From: Aureimonas sp. SK2
GTDB lineage: Bacteria; Pseudomonadota; Alphaproteobacteria; Rhizobiales; Rhizobiaceae
Assembly: GCF_029813115.1 (NCBI RefSeq)
Contig: NZ_JAPZDS010000012.1
Coordinates: 1 to 64,000 of the forward strand
Length of the DNA stretch: 64,000 nucleotides
Direction: 5' to 3'
The notes below the pieces were generated by a model. The model was not told the DNA's origin. It saw only the letters and a program-made list of their open reading frames with translations, and made no database searches. Positions 48,808 through 58,847 of this stretch are shown in pieces (the first letter of the stretch is position 1; every line of letters starts with the position of its first letter). The position numbers were made by a program, and so were the translations under genes.

Positions 48808-50430
48808 TCAACGCACACGGCCCGATCGAATCGACGTCACGACGCCGACGAGAGCGAAAAGACCGAGGAATGCGGCGAAGACAAGATCGCCGAGGCGTGC
48901 ATAGACGGTTGGCGGCCCGGCCAAGGGCAGAGCAGCGTCCACCGTGCCCTCCGCGCCGAGCACCAGCCCGGCCACCGGCCGGCCGACGCTGTCGGTGACG
49001 ACGGAGATTCCCGTATTGGCGGCGCGGACCAGGGGCAGGCCGAAGCTCGCCGCCGTCATCTGCGCCTGGCGCATGTGCTGGTAGGGGCCGGGCGTCATCC
49101 CGTACCAGGCGTCGTTCGTGACGTTGAGAAGGAAGTCGGGGCGGGTCTGCAGGTCGTTCAGGAGTTCGCCCGGGAAGATCGCCTCGTAGCAGATCAGCGG
49201 CAGGAAGCTCGGCCCCCCCTCGCCCGCCCGCATCACGCGGCGCGAGGCGCCGGCGGAGAAACCGCCGGGAAGCTGCGTGAGCTGGGTGATGCCGAAGCTT
49301 TCCAGGAGGTCCTGGAAAGGCAGGTATTCGCCGAAGGGCACGAGATGCAGCTTGTCGCCGGCATCGCGAACGACGCCGTTGCCGTCGATCACGTAGAGCG
49401 AATTGTAGAAGCGCGCCGTGGGGCTCGACGTCTCGCCCTCGACGCGGGTCGCGCCGGCCAGGAGCGTGTCGGCCTCGCCCAACGTGTCGGCGAGCCGCGT
49501 CACCGCGTCCGGGCGGTCGGTCAGGATGAAGGGAAAGGCGGATTCGGGCCAGACCACCAGCCGACGCGCGCCCGCCGCCGCCGGCTCGCCGCCGGCGGTG
49601 AGCGACAGGAGCTTGGCGAAGTTGCGCTCCTCCTCCGCCGGGTCCCATTTCTCCGACTGGAGAATGCCTGGCTGAACGATGCGCAACGCCACGTCCGGCA
49701 CGCTGCCGTCGGGCGCCTGCGACAGGCGCCAGAAGCCGTAGCCGGCATGCGCGGCCAGGAGCACGAGGCCGAAGGCGACGACGGCCCCGCGGCCGCGTGT
49801 CCTGCCCGCCATGAGCGCCGGCAGGCAGAAGACGAAGACGGAAAGGAGCGTCAGGCCGTGCAGGCCGACGACCGACAGGCTGCCCATGAGAGCGGGCACG
49901 GGCGCCGCGATGGCGCCGAGCTCGTTCCAGGTGAAGCCGGTGAGGAGCGTGCCGCGCAGCCATTCGAATCCGGCGAACGAGGCCGCGAGGGCGAAGAGGC
50001 GCCCGACGCCGTCGCTCCAGAAGAGCCGCGCGATCGCTGCGGCGAGACCGTGGTAGATCGCCAGGACCATGGGCAGGCCGAGGACCGCCAGCGGCAGCGC
50101 CCAGAGGAAGGCGTTTCCGCCCGCCAGCACCGCCGCCCCGAGCCACCAGAGGCCGCCGAGGAAATAGCCGAAGCCGAAGCACCAGCCGATGCGAAATGCT
50201 GGCAGCGAGCGCCCGACCAAGCCCGCGCCCGGTCGACCGCTCGCCCCGTCGAGCAGCCAGACGAGAACGGGAAAGGCGAGGAAGCCGACGGCGGGAACGT
50301 TGACCGGCGCAAGCCCCAGGGTCGCGACGAGGCCGGCGAGACACGCCAGGGCCGCCCGCCGCCAGCCGTGAAGAAGCATGATTCGTCCGGCCAGTCGTTC
50401 CAACGCGCTCGCCCCTCTCCTCCCCGGCAC
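48808..50430 (-). CDS. lnt: Apolipoprotein N-acyltransferase
   Basis: Adds the third acyl chain to lipoproteins at the inner membrane, 540 aa. About seven N-terminal membrane helices precede a nitrilase-fold periplasmic domain. Catalytic Glu-Lys-Cys residues are visible: VVWPESAFPF, DKLHLVPFGEYLPF and LICYEAIFPG. One more hydrophobic helix closes the C-terminus. lnt between corC and praR is the conserved order. Confidence 0.95.
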   Translation of the reverse strand: MPGRRGASALERLAGRIMLLHGWRRAALACLAGLVATLGLAPVNVPAVGFLAFPVLVWLLDGASGRPGAGLVGRSLPAFRIGWCFGFGYFLGGLWWLGAAVLAGGNAFLWALPLAVLGLPMVLAIYHGLAAAIARLFWSDGVGRLFALAASFAGFEWLRGTLLTGFTWNELGAIAAPVPALMGSLSVVGLHGLTLLSVFVFCLPALMAGRTRGRGAVVAFGLVLLAAHAGYGFWRLSQAPDGSVPDVALRIVQPGILQSEKWDPAEEERNFAKLLSLTAGGEPAAAGARRLVVWPESAFPFILTDRPDAVTRLADTLGEADTLLAGATRVEGETSSPTARFYNSLYVIDGNGVVRDAGDKLHLVPFGEYLPFQDLLESFGITQLTQLPGGFSAGASRRVMRAGEGGPSFLPLICYEAIFPGELLNDLQTRPDFLLNVTNDAWYGMTPGPYQHMRQAQMTAASFGLPLVRAANTGISVVTDSVGRPVAGLVLGAEGTVDAALPLAGPPTVYARLGDLVFAAFLGLFALVGVVTSIRSGRVR

Positions 50431-50515
50431 GGCCGGGCGTATCGTCCGTCCCGCGGACGCACCCTTCCATGCTCGTAAGTCTCGGGACTTTCGCGAAACC
50501 TGCCGCCCCGGCCGG

Positions 50516-51565
50516 TCAGTTGCCGAGGATCGCGTCCGCCCCTTCCGGGAAGCGCACGATGCGCAGCCGCTTCACCCGGCGCGGATCGGCCTCCAGCACC
50601 TCGATCTCGAAGCCCGGCACCGCCTCCACGACCTCGCCGGGCGCCGGCATGCGTCCGAGCGCGTTGACCACGAGACCGCCGATCGTGTCGGCGTCCTCCT
50701 CGTGCCCGCTGGTGTCGAAGTCGGTCCCGACCACGCTGCGCACGTCGTCGAGATCGGCGCGGCCGTCGGCGTAGAACACGCCGTCGCCGGCATGGCTCAC
50801 CAGAGCTTCCTCGTCGTCGTGCTCGTCCTCGATGTCGCCCACCACCATCTCGAGGATATCTTCCAGCGACACAAGCCCGTCGGTGCCGCCGTACTCGTCG
50901 ATGACGAGCGCCATCTGGATGTGGCTCGCCTGCATGCGCTGCATCAGCTCGGCCGCGTGCATGGATGGCGGCACGAACAGGATCTGCCGGAGGAGACCGA
51001 GATCGGCGAGGCTGTGGCCGAGATCGACGCGGCCGAGGTCGAGGCTGGAGCGCACCGGGCCGTCGGGCTCGGCAACCGTGTGGCCGAAGCACAGGGCGGC
51101 GCGGGTCAGGTGCCCGACCACGTCGCGGATGTGGACCATGCCGAGCGGATCGTCGAGGCCGTCGCCGTAGACCGGCATGCGCGAATGGCCCGTTTCCTCG
51201 AAACGCGCCATGAGTTCGCCGAGCGTGGCCGTGGCGGAAATGCCCTGGATCTCCGTCCTCGGCACCATCACGTCCTCCACACGCACGTCGTGGAGCTGGA
51301 GGATGTTGTTGAGGAGCAGCCGCTCGTTGGAGGTGAAGCCGGAGGCTTCGGTCTCGGGCCGGGTCAGCGCCTCGGCGATCTCCTCGCGCAGCGAATGGGA
51401 GACGCGCGGCCGGAGGAAGGCGACGAGCGACTCCAGGAAGCCCGGCTCGGCCGGCGCCTCGCGGCCCGGCCGCGGCCTGCGACTTCGCGCCTCTTGCGGG
51501 GTCTCCGACGAGACGGCCTCGTGGCCGACCTCGTCGCCGTAGGGGGGCAAGCTCATGTGGTTCAC
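50516..51565 (-). CDS. corC: Hemolysin/CorC-type protein with CBS domains
   Basis: About 349 aa. Two tandem CBS domains (~75-215; DVMVPRTEIQGISATATLGELMARFEETGHSRMPVYG... and QILFVPPSMHAAELMQRMQ...MALVIDEYGGTDGLVSLEDILEMVVGDIEDE) and a C-terminal CorC_HlyC domain (~235-345). Proteins of this type lie next to ybeY and lnt and are linked to Mg/Co efflux or membrane homeostasis; the name hemolysin is historical. Start is uncertain: TTG 51568, GTG 51565 and ATG 51556 are in one frame. GTG is chosen as AAGGGA is 6 nt before it. Confidence 0.88.
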   Translation of the reverse strand: MNHMSLPPYGDEVGHEAVSSETPQEARSRRPRPGREAPAEPGFLESLVAFLRPRVSHSLREEIAEALTRPETEASGFTSNERLLLNNILQLHDVRVEDVMVPRTEIQGISATATLGELMARFEETGHSRMPVYGDGLDDPLGMVHIRDVVGHLTRAALCFGHTVAEPDGPVRSSLDLGRVDLGHSLADLGLLRQILFVPPSMHAAELMQRMQASHIQMALVIDEYGGTDGLVSLEDILEMVVGDIEDEHDDEEALVSHAGDGVFYADGRADLDDVRSVVGTDFDTSGHEEDADTIGGLVVNALGRMPAPGEVVEAVPGFEIEVLEADPRRVKRLRIVRFPEGADAILGN

Positions 51566-51577
51566 CAATGGTCCCTT

Positions 51578-52120
51578 CTAGTGTCGCGCGTCCGGCGCCT
51601 CGTCGGCGTCGGCATAGGGGTCGGCGATGCCGAGCCGCGCGAGGATAGAGATTTCCAGCGCTTCCATCGCGTCCGCGTCGGCGTCGGTCTCGTGGTCGTG
51701 GCCCAGGAGATGCAGGATGCCGTGGACGAGGAGATGACGGAAATGGTCGTCGGGCGACTTGCCCTCCGCCGCCGCCTCGCGCTCCAGCGTCTGGCGGGCG
51801 AGGATTAGGTCGCCGAGCATCGGGCCGGGCGCATCGCCGGGCGCAAGCGGCATCATCGGAAAGGAAAGGATGTTGGTCGGCTTGTCCTTGCCGCGCCATT
51901 CGGCGTTGAGCGCCTGGACGTCCTCGTCGTCCGACAGGGTCACGGAAACTTCGGTGCCGATCGAAGGCGCAAGTTCGGCACCGTCGGCGGCGGCAAAGAC
52001 CGCCTCGCGGACCAGGTCGTCGGCCGGCCGCGACAGGAGCGTCCGCCAGCCCTCGTCCTCCACGGAAAGGAGGATGCGCGGCCCCGTGCGGGCCGCGCCG
52101 GGAGATCGGCCGTCGTTCAT
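51578..52120 (-). CDS. ybeY: Endoribonuclease YbeY (rRNA maturation factor)
   Basis: Metal-dependent single-strand endoribonuclease needed for 16S rRNA 3'-end maturation, 180 aa. The metal-binding motif HGILHLLGHDH is complete, and LNAEWRGKDKPTNILSFPM is the family signature. The start overlaps the phoH stop as ATGA. Conserved miaB-phoH-ybeY-corC-lnt cluster. Confidence 0.96.
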   Translation of the reverse strand: MNDGRSPGAARTGPRILLSVEDEGWRTLLSRPADDLVREAVFAAADGAELAPSIGTEVSVTLSDDEDVQALNAEWRGKDKPTNILSFPMMPLAPGDAPGPMLGDLILARQTLEREAAAEGKSPDDHFRHLLVHGILHLLGHDHETDADADAMEALEISILARLGIADPYADADEAPDARH

Positions 52121-53151
52121 GGCGCCGCCTTGACGCGGGCATCGGTCGCGTCGGCCTCGTAGGCCTCCACGATCGCCTGCACGAGGCGGTGACGCACGAC
52201 GTCCTTGGCCTCGAAGCGCACGGAGACGATGCTCGACACGCCCTCCAGCACCCGCAGCGCCTCCACGAGGCCCGACTTCACACCCGGCGGCAGGTCGATC
52301 TGCGACGGGTCGCCGGTCACCACCATGCGCGCGTTCTCGCCGAGGCGCGTCAGGAACATCTTCATCTGCATCGAGGTCGTGTTCTGCGCCTCGTCCAGGA
52401 TCACGGCGGCGTTGGCGAGCGTGCGCCCGCGCATGAAGGCGAGCGGCGCGATCTCGATGGCGCCGGCGGCGATCGCCCGCTCCACCTTCTCGGCCGGCAT
52501 CATGTCGTAGAGCGCGTCGTAGAGCGGGCGAAGATAGGGATCGACCTTGTCCTTCATGTCGCCCGGCAGGAAGCCGAGCCGCTCGCCGGCCTCGACGGCC
52601 GGACGCGACAGGATGATGCGCTCGACCTGGCCGCGCTCGAGGAGCTGGGCGGCGTGGGCGACGGCGAGATAGGTCTTGCCGGTGCCGGCCGGGCCGACGC
52701 CGAAGACGAGCTCCGCCCGCTCCATGGCGCGCATATAGGCGTCCTGCGTCGGGGTGCGGGCGTAGATGGTCTTCTTGCGGGTCGAGATCTGGGCGAGCGC
52801 CAGCCGGCCCTTCTTCTCCAGGGTCGGTAGCACGAGCTGGTCGTCCTGCGCCACCGCCATGCGGATCGCGCCCTCCACGTCGGAGGCCTGCAGCTCGTGA
52901 CCGGACTGGAGGCGGGCATAGAGGATGTCGAGCGCGCGGCGCGCCTGTTCGGCGGCCACCGGGTCGCCCCGCAGCTCCACCTTGTTGCCCCTGGCCCGCG
53001 CGTCCACCGTGAGCTTCTGCTCGATCATCGCCAGATGCTCGTCGAACTGCCCGAACAAGGCGCTCGCCAGCCGGTTGTCGTCGAAGGTCAGCACGATATG
53101 GGCCATGTCCGATGCGCCGGAGGTCGGAAGCACGCCGCGGGCTGCCTTCAT
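52117..53151 (-). CDS. phoH: PhoH-like ATPase
   Basis: ATPase of the PhoH family, 344 aa, thought to act in RNA metabolism with YbeY. Walker A is [16 protein letters not shown]; Walker B is [12 protein letters not shown]; a sensor-like [12 protein letters not shown] follows. The N-terminal ~110 residues carry a KH-like (PhoH N) region. ATG 53151 overlaps the miaB stop by four bases; an internal start at MAHIVLTF (53106) is possible. Confidence 0.95.
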   Translation of the reverse strand: MKAARGVLPTSGASDMAHIVLTFDDNRLASALFGQFDEHLAMIEQKLTVDARARGNKVELRGDPVAAEQARRALDILYARLQSGHELQASDVEGAIRMAVAQDDQLVLPTLEKKGRLALAQISTRKKTIYARTPTQDAYMRAMERAELVFGVGPAGTGKTYLAVAHAAQLLERGQVERIILSRPAVEAGERLGFLPGDMKDKVDPYLRPLYDALYDMMPAEKVERAIAAGAIEIAPLAFMRGRTLANAAVILDEAQNTTSMQMKMFLTRLGENARMVVTGDPSQIDLPPGVKSGLVEALRVLEGVSSIVSVRFEAKDVVRHRLVQAIVEAYEADATDARVKAAP

Positions 53152-54569
53152 GCGATCTTCCTCAACTGGGGCTCGGACATCGCCGGAACCCGAACGACCG
53201 GCTCGGCGCCGGCGGCCATCAGGGAATTGGGGCGCGTTTCGGAAACGCGCACCGTGACAATGTCGCCCACCGACCCGGCGGAGGACGGCACCACCACGGG
53301 CAGAAGGAAGGGCGAGCGGCCGATCATCTGGCCGGGATGGCGCCCCGGCTTCTCGATCAGCACCTCGGTGTCGCGCCCGACGAACGAATCCTGGAACGCC
53401 ACCTGTTGCTCGCGGATCAGCGCCTGGAGACGGTCGAGACGCGTCGTCTTGACGTCCTCCGGCACATGGCCGTCCATCGAGGCGCCCGGCGTTCCCGGCC
53501 GGGGCGAATACTTGAATGTGTAGGCGGCGGCGTAGCGAACGGTGCGCACGAGATCGAGGGTCGCCTCGAAGTCGGCGTCCGTCTCGCCGGGGAAGCCGAC
53601 GATGAAGTCGCCCGACAGCGCGATGTCCGGCCGCGCGGCGCGGATGCGGTCGAGGAGCGCCAGATAGTCCGACGCCTTGTGCCGCCGGTTCATCGCCTTC
53701 AGGATCGCGTCCGAGCCCGACTGCACGGGCAGGTGCAGGTAGGGCATCAGCGCGCGCAGATCGCGATGGGCGGCGATCAGGTCGTCGTCCATGTCGCGCG
53801 GGTGCGAGGTCGTGTAGCGAAGGCGGGCAAGGCCCGGCACCTCGGCCAGTTGCCGCAGGAGCCCGCCGAGGCCGATCGGGCGGCCGGCGGAATCGGTGCC
53901 CGCCCAGGCGTTGACGTTCTGGCCGAGCAGCGTCACCTCGCGCACGCCGGCCTCGGCCAGGCGCCGCGCCTCGTCCATCACGGCGGCGAAGGGCCGCGAG
54001 ACCTCCGAGCCGCGCGTGTAGGGCACGACGCAGAAGGTGCAGAACTTGTCGCAGCCTTCCTGCACCGTCAGGAAGGCAGCGACGCCGCGCCGGGCGATGG
54101 CGGCCTTTCCGGATTTCGGGAGGTGGTCGAACTTGTCCTCGACGGCGTAGTCGGTCTCGACCACGCGCTCGCCCTTGGCGACCCGCGCCAGCGCTTCCGG
54201 CAGGCGATGATAGGTCTGCGGCCCGACCACGAGATCGACGACAGGGGCGCGCTCGATGATCTCGGAGCCCTCCGCCTGCGCCACGCAGCCGGTGACGCCG
54301 ACGCGGAGCTCACGCCCCTCTGCCGCCTTCTCCGCCTTCAGGACGCGGATGCGTCCGAGCTCGGAATAGATCTTCTCGGCGGCCTTTTCGCGGATATGGC
54401 AGGTGTTGAGGAGCACGAGGTCGGCGTCCTCGATCACTTCGGTCTGCACGTAGCCGTCACGCTCCAGCGCATCGCCCATGCGCTGCGAATCGTAGACGTT
54501 CATCTGGCAGCCATAGGTCTTGATGAAGACCTTGCGTTCGCCCCGTGCGCTCTCGTCCGGTGTGTCCAT
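53148..54569 (-). CDS. miaB: tRNA (N6-isopentenyl adenosine(37)-C2)-methylthiotransferase
   Basis: Radical-SAM enzyme that adds a methylthio group to i6A37 of tRNAs, 473 aa. N-terminal UPF0004 domain with Cys residues ([37 protein letters not shown]) for the auxiliary cluster; radical-SAM motif CDKFCTFC ([17 protein letters not shown]); C-terminal TRAM domain. AAAGGA is just upstream of ATG 54569; the longer frame upstream is rejected. Coupled to phoH by a 4-nt overlap. Confidence 0.97.
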   Translation of the reverse strand: MDTPDESARGERKVFIKTYGCQMNVYDSQRMGDALERDGYVQTEVIEDADLVLLNTCHIREKAAEKIYSELGRIRVLKAEKAAEGRELRVGVTGCVAQAEGSEIIERAPVVDLVVGPQTYHRLPEALARVAKGERVVETDYAVEDKFDHLPKSGKAAIARRGVAAFLTVQEGCDKFCTFCVVPYTRGSEVSRPFAAVMDEARRLAEAGVREVTLLGQNVNAWAGTDSAGRPIGLGGLLRQLAEVPGLARLRYTTSHPRDMDDDLIAAHRDLRALMPYLHLPVQSGSDAILKAMNRRHKASDYLALLDRIRAARPDIALSGDFIVGFPGETDADFEATLDLVRTVRYAAAYTFKYSPRPGTPGASMDGHVPEDVKTTRLDRLQALIREQQVAFQDSFVGRDTEVLIEKPGRHPGQMIGRSPFLLPVVVPSSAGSVGDIVTVRVSETRPNSLMAAGAEPVVRVPAMSEPQLRKIA

Positions 54570-54748
54570 GCGTCCTTTGCGGGCTCCGCCCCGTCCTGCC
54601 GAGCGGCCGGACGGACCCCATGGGCCAAGTCCTCGACTTCGCCGCACCGCCGCACAACGCCCGCCGGCCCGGCTTCTCTCGTTCCTATATCGACCGCCTG
54701 ACCCGTTGAAGCAAGCGACGTTTTCGCGAAGGTGTGACCGGGCCGCCC

Positions 54749-55588
54749 TCACGCGTCGTCGCAAAAGCCGAGGCTCCGGCGCAGCATCCGCCGCACCTCT
54801 GCCTCGCAGGCCCGCGCGAGCCCCTTGCGATCGGTGCCGGCGGTGACGCGGATCGGCTCCCCGAACGAGATCTCGACGTCCACCGCCCCCTCGCGCAAGA
54901 AGGCGGCAAGGTGCGGCATCAGTTCCACATCGCCCGGCCAGGCGGCCAGCGGCCGGCCGTATCGCCCGAGCACGATCCCGTTGGCGCCGACATAGGCGAC
55001 CGAGACCGGCTGCACATAGACGGCCTCCGCCCCGGACGCCTTCAGCGCCGCCTGCGCCGCCCCGAACAGGGCCGTCTTGAAGGGCAGGACGGCATTCCCG
55101 TCCGAGGTCGTCCCTTCCGCGAAGAGCACCATCGCGTCGCCCGCCGTCAGGCGCTCGGCGATGGAATCGGCCTGTTCTCCCGTGCGCCCGCGCGCGTTCC
55201 GTTCCACGAAGACGGTGCGTTGGAGGCGCGCGAGCGTTCCAAAGATCGGCCAGCCTTCGACGTCGGATTTCGCGATGAAGGACAGCGGCATGACCGAGCC
55301 GAGCGCGGTGATGTCGGCCCAGGACTGGTGATTGGAAACGAGGAGGAGCGGACGCCCGGCCGTCGCCTCTCCCCGTGTCCGGACGCGGAGCCCCACCACG
55401 CGAGCGGCAATGCGCTGCCACAGAAAGGGAAGCCGGCTCGCCAGCCCCCAGCCGAAACGGATGGCGACGAGCTGGAGCGGCGCCAGCAGGAGCGTCGTCA
55501 GCGCCAGGACGATCGCGACCGTCCCGAGGCGCAGCAGCGCCACGGGATTGCGGTCCGACGCGCCGCTTCCGGCGTCAGCGAGATCCAA
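54749..55588 (-). CDS. 1-acyl-sn-glycerol-3-phosphate acyltransferase (PlsC-like)
   Basis: 279-aa membrane-associated acyltransferase for phosphatidic acid synthesis. Motif I is SNHQSWADI (His and Asp catalytic), motif III is [10 protein letters not shown] and VERNARGR binds the glycerol phosphate. An N-terminal hydrophobic helix (~20-42) anchors it. It starts within the last 14 nt of rimI and ends 179 nt before miaB. In many rhizobia the gene at this place is a Fur/Mur regulator; here it is an acyltransferase. The plsC name is not certain because such genomes have several paralogues. Confidence 0.9.
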   Translation of the reverse strand: MDLADAGSGASDRNPVALLRLGTVAIVLALTTLLLAPLQLVAIRFGWGLASRLPFLWQRIAARVVGLRVRTRGEATAGRPLLLVSNHQSWADITALGSVMPLSFIAKSDVEGWPIFGTLARLQRTVFVERNARGRTGEQADSIAERLTAGDAMVLFAEGTTSDGNAVLPFKTALFGAAQAALKASGAEAVYVQPVSVAYVGANGIVLGRYGRPLAAWPGDVELMPHLAAFLREGAVDVEISFGEPIRVTAGTDRKGLARACEAEVRRMLRRSLGFCDDA

Positions 55589-56099
55589 GGGTCCGCTTCA
55601 GGATCAGCGCGTTCTGGCGCTGGCCGTCGGAGCCGACGTAATAGGCGGGTCGGCGGCCGACCTCCTCGAAGCGCAGGTGGCGGTAGAGCTTGAGCGCCGG
55701 CAGGTTGGTTTCCTCCACCTCCAGGAACAGGGAGGCCGCGCGCTCGGCATGGAGATGCTGGAGGACGTTGTCCATCAGGAGCCGGCCGAACCCTTTGCCC
55801 CGGGCCGCCTTGTCCACGACGATGGTCAGGATCTCGGCTTCGTCGGCGGCGAGCCGCGCCAGCACCACGCCGACGGGCCGGGCCTGGCCCGTCCGGCGCA
55901 CGACATAGCCGAACGTGCCGGCCTGCGAGAGCAGCGCGGCGAACTCGTCGCCCGACCAGGGTTGGGAAAAGGCCTGGCTATGGAGCGCGGCGGCCCATTC
56001 CACGTCGTCCGGGCCGAGCGGCTCGGCCACGTGGTCGACGGGCGTCACGATGTTTTCCCAGAAGGACAGGGTCCAAGCCCACGGCAGATACCAGTACAT
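55575..56099 (-). CDS. rimI: Ribosomal-protein-alanine N-acetyltransferase (RimI-like)
   Basis: GNAT acetyltransferase of 174 aa, expected to acetylate the N-terminus of ribosomal protein S18. The acetyl-CoA site is AARGKGFGRLLMD (RxxGxG/A type), with EILTIVVDKAARGKG before it and LALKLYRHLRFEEVGRR-like motif after it. ATG 56099 has the very strong GGGAGGAGGAGGG 1-3 nt upstream; a longer start at 56165 would overlap the tsaB stop as ATGA. tsaB-rimI is a conserved pair. Confidence 0.87.
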   Translation of the reverse strand: MYWYLPWAWTLSFWENIVTPVDHVAEPLGPDDVEWAAALHSQAFSQPWSGDEFAALLSQAGTFGYVVRRTGQARPVGVVLARLAADEAEILTIVVDKAARGKGFGRLLMDNVLQHLHAERAASLFLEVEETNLPALKLYRHLRFEEVGRRPAYYVGSDGQRQNALILKRTLGSR

Positions 56100-56161
56100 G
56101 CCCTCCTCCTCCCAAGGATCGCGGCCGGACCGGATATGCCGGCCGTCCCCGACTATCGGCC

Positions 56162-56866
56162 TCAAGGGTTAACGGTGCCTGTCGAAGGCGCGGCCCGAAG
56201 GCCGGAAGGCGCCTGCGCCTTGGCATCCGCTCCCCTTAGATAGAGCGGCAGGGGCGGCGCGGCGACGGCGCGGCCGGCGGCAATAAGCGCCACGGCACCG
56301 ATCGGTGCGCTGCCCTCCGCGCTCGCGATCCGGTCGGAACCGAGCCCGAGGACTTCGGCGGCGATGCCCGCGCCCGAGCCGACGAGCCGCAGCGCCCCGA
56401 ATGCCCGAGCCGCCAGCGCCGGCAAGGCGGCCGGCGCGAGCGCCTGCGGCTCGGCCAGAACCGCGCCGCCCCGGTCGAAGAGCGCGGCATAGACCTCGCC
56501 GCGCTTGGCGTCGTGAACGGCGAGCACCGGCCCGTCCGCCCAGAACGGCTGACCCTGCGCCTCCAGCGTGGTGACGCCGACGCTCGGAACGTTCAAGGAC
56601 AGTTCGAAGCCGCGCGCGGCGGCGACCGCGACGCGGATGCCGGTAAAGGAGCCCGGACCGATCCCGACCCCGAGCTTTTCGATATCGCGCCACCCGGCAC
56701 CGGCCGCCCGCATGGCCTCCGTCACCGTGTCCATCAGCACTTCGGCATGGCCGCGCCCGATGACGGGATCGACGGCCGAGAGCACCTCGCCGTCGGACAG
56801 GCGCAGCACCGCCGCCGAGCAGCGCTCGCCCGCCGTGTCGATCGCCAGGAGGAGGCCGCCGGTCAC
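56162..56866 (-). CDS. tsaB: tRNA threonylcarbamoyladenosine biosynthesis protein TsaB
   Basis: Partner of TsaD, TsaE and TsaC in forming t6A37 of ANN-decoding tRNAs, 234 aa. ASKHA fold: LLAIDTAGERCSAAV at the start, HAEVLMDTVTEAM and GVGIGPGSFTGIRVAVAAARGFE in the first domain. The weaker C-terminal half ends in a low-complexity Ala/Pro tail. It lies 16 nt after the Nfu gene and before rimI. Confidence 0.93.
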   Translation of the reverse strand: MTGGLLLAIDTAGERCSAAVLRLSDGEVLSAVDPVIGRGHAEVLMDTVTEAMRAAGAGWRDIEKLGVGIGPGSFTGIRVAVAAARGFELSLNVPSVGVTTLEAQGQPFWADGPVLAVHDAKRGEVYAALFDRGGAVLAEPQALAPAALPALAARAFGALRLVGSGAGIAAEVLGLGSDRIASAEGSAPIGAVALIAAGRAVAAPPLPLYLRGADAKAQAPSGLRAAPSTGTVNP

Positions 56867-56882
56867 GGCGAAGCCTTCACGG

Positions 56883-57464
56883 TCAGGCCGCTTCCATCGC
56901 TTCCACGGCCTCGACCTCCGGCACGAAGTGGCGCAGGAGGTTCTCGATGCCGTGCTTCAGCGTGGCGGTGGACGAGGGGCAGCCGGCGCAAGAGCCGCGC
57001 ATGTTCAGGAACACCACGCCGTCGCGGAAGCCGCGGAAGGTGATGTCGCCACCGTCCTGCGCGACGGCCGGGCGCACGCGGGTCTCCAGCAGTTCCTTGA
57101 TGGTCGAGACGACGGTCTCGTCGCCGGGCTCGAAGAACTCCTCGCCGGAATCGTCGGCCTGCGCGCTGCCGCCGGCACCCGCCGCCATCACGGGCTCGCC
57201 CGACAGGAAGTGCTCCATCAGCCCCGCGAGGATCGCGGGCTTCAGGTGCTGCCAGCCGGTCTCGTCCTTGGTGACGGTGACGAAGTCGTAGCCGAAGAAG
57301 ACGCTGCGCACGCCCTCGATGCCCATCAGCTTGGCGGCGAGCTTGGAGCGCGCGGCCGCATCCGTGGCGTCGAGGAACTCGGCCGTGCCGTTTTCCAGCA
57401 CCACCCGGCCGGGCAGGAACTTCAGGGTCTGCGGGTTGGGCGTGGATTCGGTCTGGATGAACAT
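56883..57464 (-). CDS. NifU-like iron-sulfur scaffold/carrier (Nfu family)
   Basis: 193-aa Fe-S carrier. An N-terminal Nfu_N domain (MFIQTESTPNPQTLKFLPGRVV) and a C-terminal NifU-like domain with the cluster ligands CAGC (GSCAGCPSSTATLKHGIE) are joined by a Gly/Ala/Asp linker (~95-115). ATG 57464 is the family start; the upstream open stretch overlaps the divergent HPP gene's leader and is Arg/Ala-rich. Upstream of tsaB on the same strand. Confidence 0.94.
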   Translation of the reverse strand: MFIQTESTPNPQTLKFLPGRVVLENGTAEFLDATDAAARSKLAAKLMGIEGVRSVFFGYDFVTVTKDETGWQHLKPAILAGLMEHFLSGEPVMAAGAGGSAQADDSGEEFFEPGDETVVSTIKELLETRVRPAVAQDGGDITFRGFRDGVVFLNMRGSCAGCPSSTATLKHGIENLLRHFVPEVEAVEAMEAA

Positions 57465-57637
57465 GGGCGCGCCTCGGTTCAGCGGCGGAAGATCTGAACC
57501 CTCCAGATAGTCGGCACCGCCCCCTGCCGCAAGCGAAGCGGCGGCGACGCTGCGTTCGCGCTGGCGCGCCGCTTGCGTCACCCGCGCCTTCGGGCCATGG
57601 GGAGCCCTGCCCATATTTCGTGCCGGACGCCCAAGAA

Positions 57638-58795
57638 ATGCACAGCTTCCTCCAGCGACTCCTGCCCGACCTGCCGGCCGTCAGTTGGCAGGAGCGGTTT
57701 CGTGTCGTCGTCGGCGCTCTTCTGGGCCTTCTCGTCACTGGCCTCGTCTGCCGCGCGGCCGTCGGCGCGGGCTCGGCCCTGCCGATCCTGATCGCGCCGA
57801 TGGGCGCCTCGACCGTCCTGCTCTTCGCCGTGCCGGCGAGCCCGCTCGCCCAGCCCTGGTCGATCGTCGGCGGCAACACGATCGCCGCGTTGACCGGCGT
57901 CGTGGTACGACTCCTCGTGCCCGACCCCGTGATCGGCGCGGCGCTGGCGGGGGCGGTCGCGATCCTCCTGATGCTCGCCCTGCGCTGCCTCCACCCGCCG
58001 AGCGGCGCGGTGGCGCTGACGGCGGTTCTCGGCGGGCCGGCGGTCTGGGACCTCGGCTTCGGCTTCGCGCTCTGGCCGGTCGGCGCGAACTCGGTTCTCC
58101 TGCTCCTCGCCGCCCTCGCCTACAACAACCTGACCGGCCGTCCGTATCCGCACCGTGCGCCCCGCCCGGCGCATGCGACGCAGGATCCGCCTCCGGCCGA
58201 GCGCATCGGCTTTTCGGCCGCCGATCTCGACGCGGCGCTGGCCGAATCGGACCAGCTTCTCGACATTTCGCGCGCCGATCTCGAGGCACTCCTCCGACGC
58301 ACGGAGCTGCATTCCTTCGCGCGACGGGCACGGGCAACGCGCACGCGAGAGATCATGTCGCGCGACGTGGTCGCCATCTCGCCCGACGCCTCCTTTCGCG
58401 AGGCGCTCGACACCTTGCGCCGGCACCACATCAAGGCCCTGCCGGTGACGGACGACCACGCGCGGGTGATCGGGATCCTCACCCAGACCGACCTTCTCGA
58501 CAAGGCGGCCTGGGACGGGCGGGGGCCGCGCCTCGGCGCGCGCGAGCGCTTGCGCCTCACGATGCGGCGGGGCCGCGCACCGGCATCGAGCGTCGCCGAC
58601 ATCATGACCGCGCCGGTCCGGACGGTCGGGCCGGACGAGCCGATCGCCGACGTGGTGCCAGAAATGTCGGCGCTCGGCATCCACCACCTTCCGGTGACGG
58701 ACCCGGACGGCCGCCTCGTCGGCATCGTCTCGCAGACCGACTTGGTGGTGGCGCTCCTGGCCGATGCCGCGCGTCGCAGCGAGGCGGGTGCCTGA
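57638..58795 (+). CDS. HPP-family membrane protein fused to a CBS-domain pair
   Basis: 385 aa. The N-terminal ~165 residues hold four to five hydrophobic helices with the HPP motif in RCLHPPSGAVALTAVLGG. Two CBS domains follow (~235-300 and ~325-380; TREIMSRDVVAISPDASFREALDTLRRHHIKALPVTD and SVADIMTAPVRTVGPDEPIADVVPEMSALGIHHLPVTD). HPP proteins are linked to nitrite transport or membrane stress in some bacteria; the role here is not known. ATG 57638 is chosen; GTG 57620 in the same frame is possible. Confidence 0.87.
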   Translation: MHSFLQRLLPDLPAVSWQERFRVVVGALLGLLVTGLVCRAAVGAGSALPILIAPMGASTVLLFAVPASPLAQPWSIVGGNTIAALTGVVVRLLVPDPVIGAALAGAVAILLMLALRCLHPPSGAVALTAVLGGPAVWDLGFGFALWPVGANSVLLLLAALAYNNLTGRPYPHRAPRPAHATQDPPPAERIGFSAADLDAALAESDQLLDISRADLEALLRRTELHSFARRARATRTREIMSRDVVAISPDASFREALDTLRRHHIKALPVTDDHARVIGILTQTDLLDKAAWDGRGPRLGARERLRLTMRRGRAPASSVADIMTAPVRTVGPDEPIADVVPEMSALGIHHLPVTDPDGRLVGIVSQTDLVVALLADAARRSEAGA

Positions 58796-58798
58796 CGC

Positions 58799-58826
58799 AA
58801 AAAGGGCGGCGCCGAAGCACCGCCCT
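58799..58826 (-). terminator. Rho-independent terminator after the PepSY gene
   Basis: On the minus strand AGGGCGGTGC / GCGCCGCCCT with a TTCG loop and then TTTTT. It lies 21 nt past the PepSY stop codon, and also just after the convergent HPP gene stop. Confidence 0.88.
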
Positions 58827-58847
58827 CCGAGACAGGCTGCAGACCGA

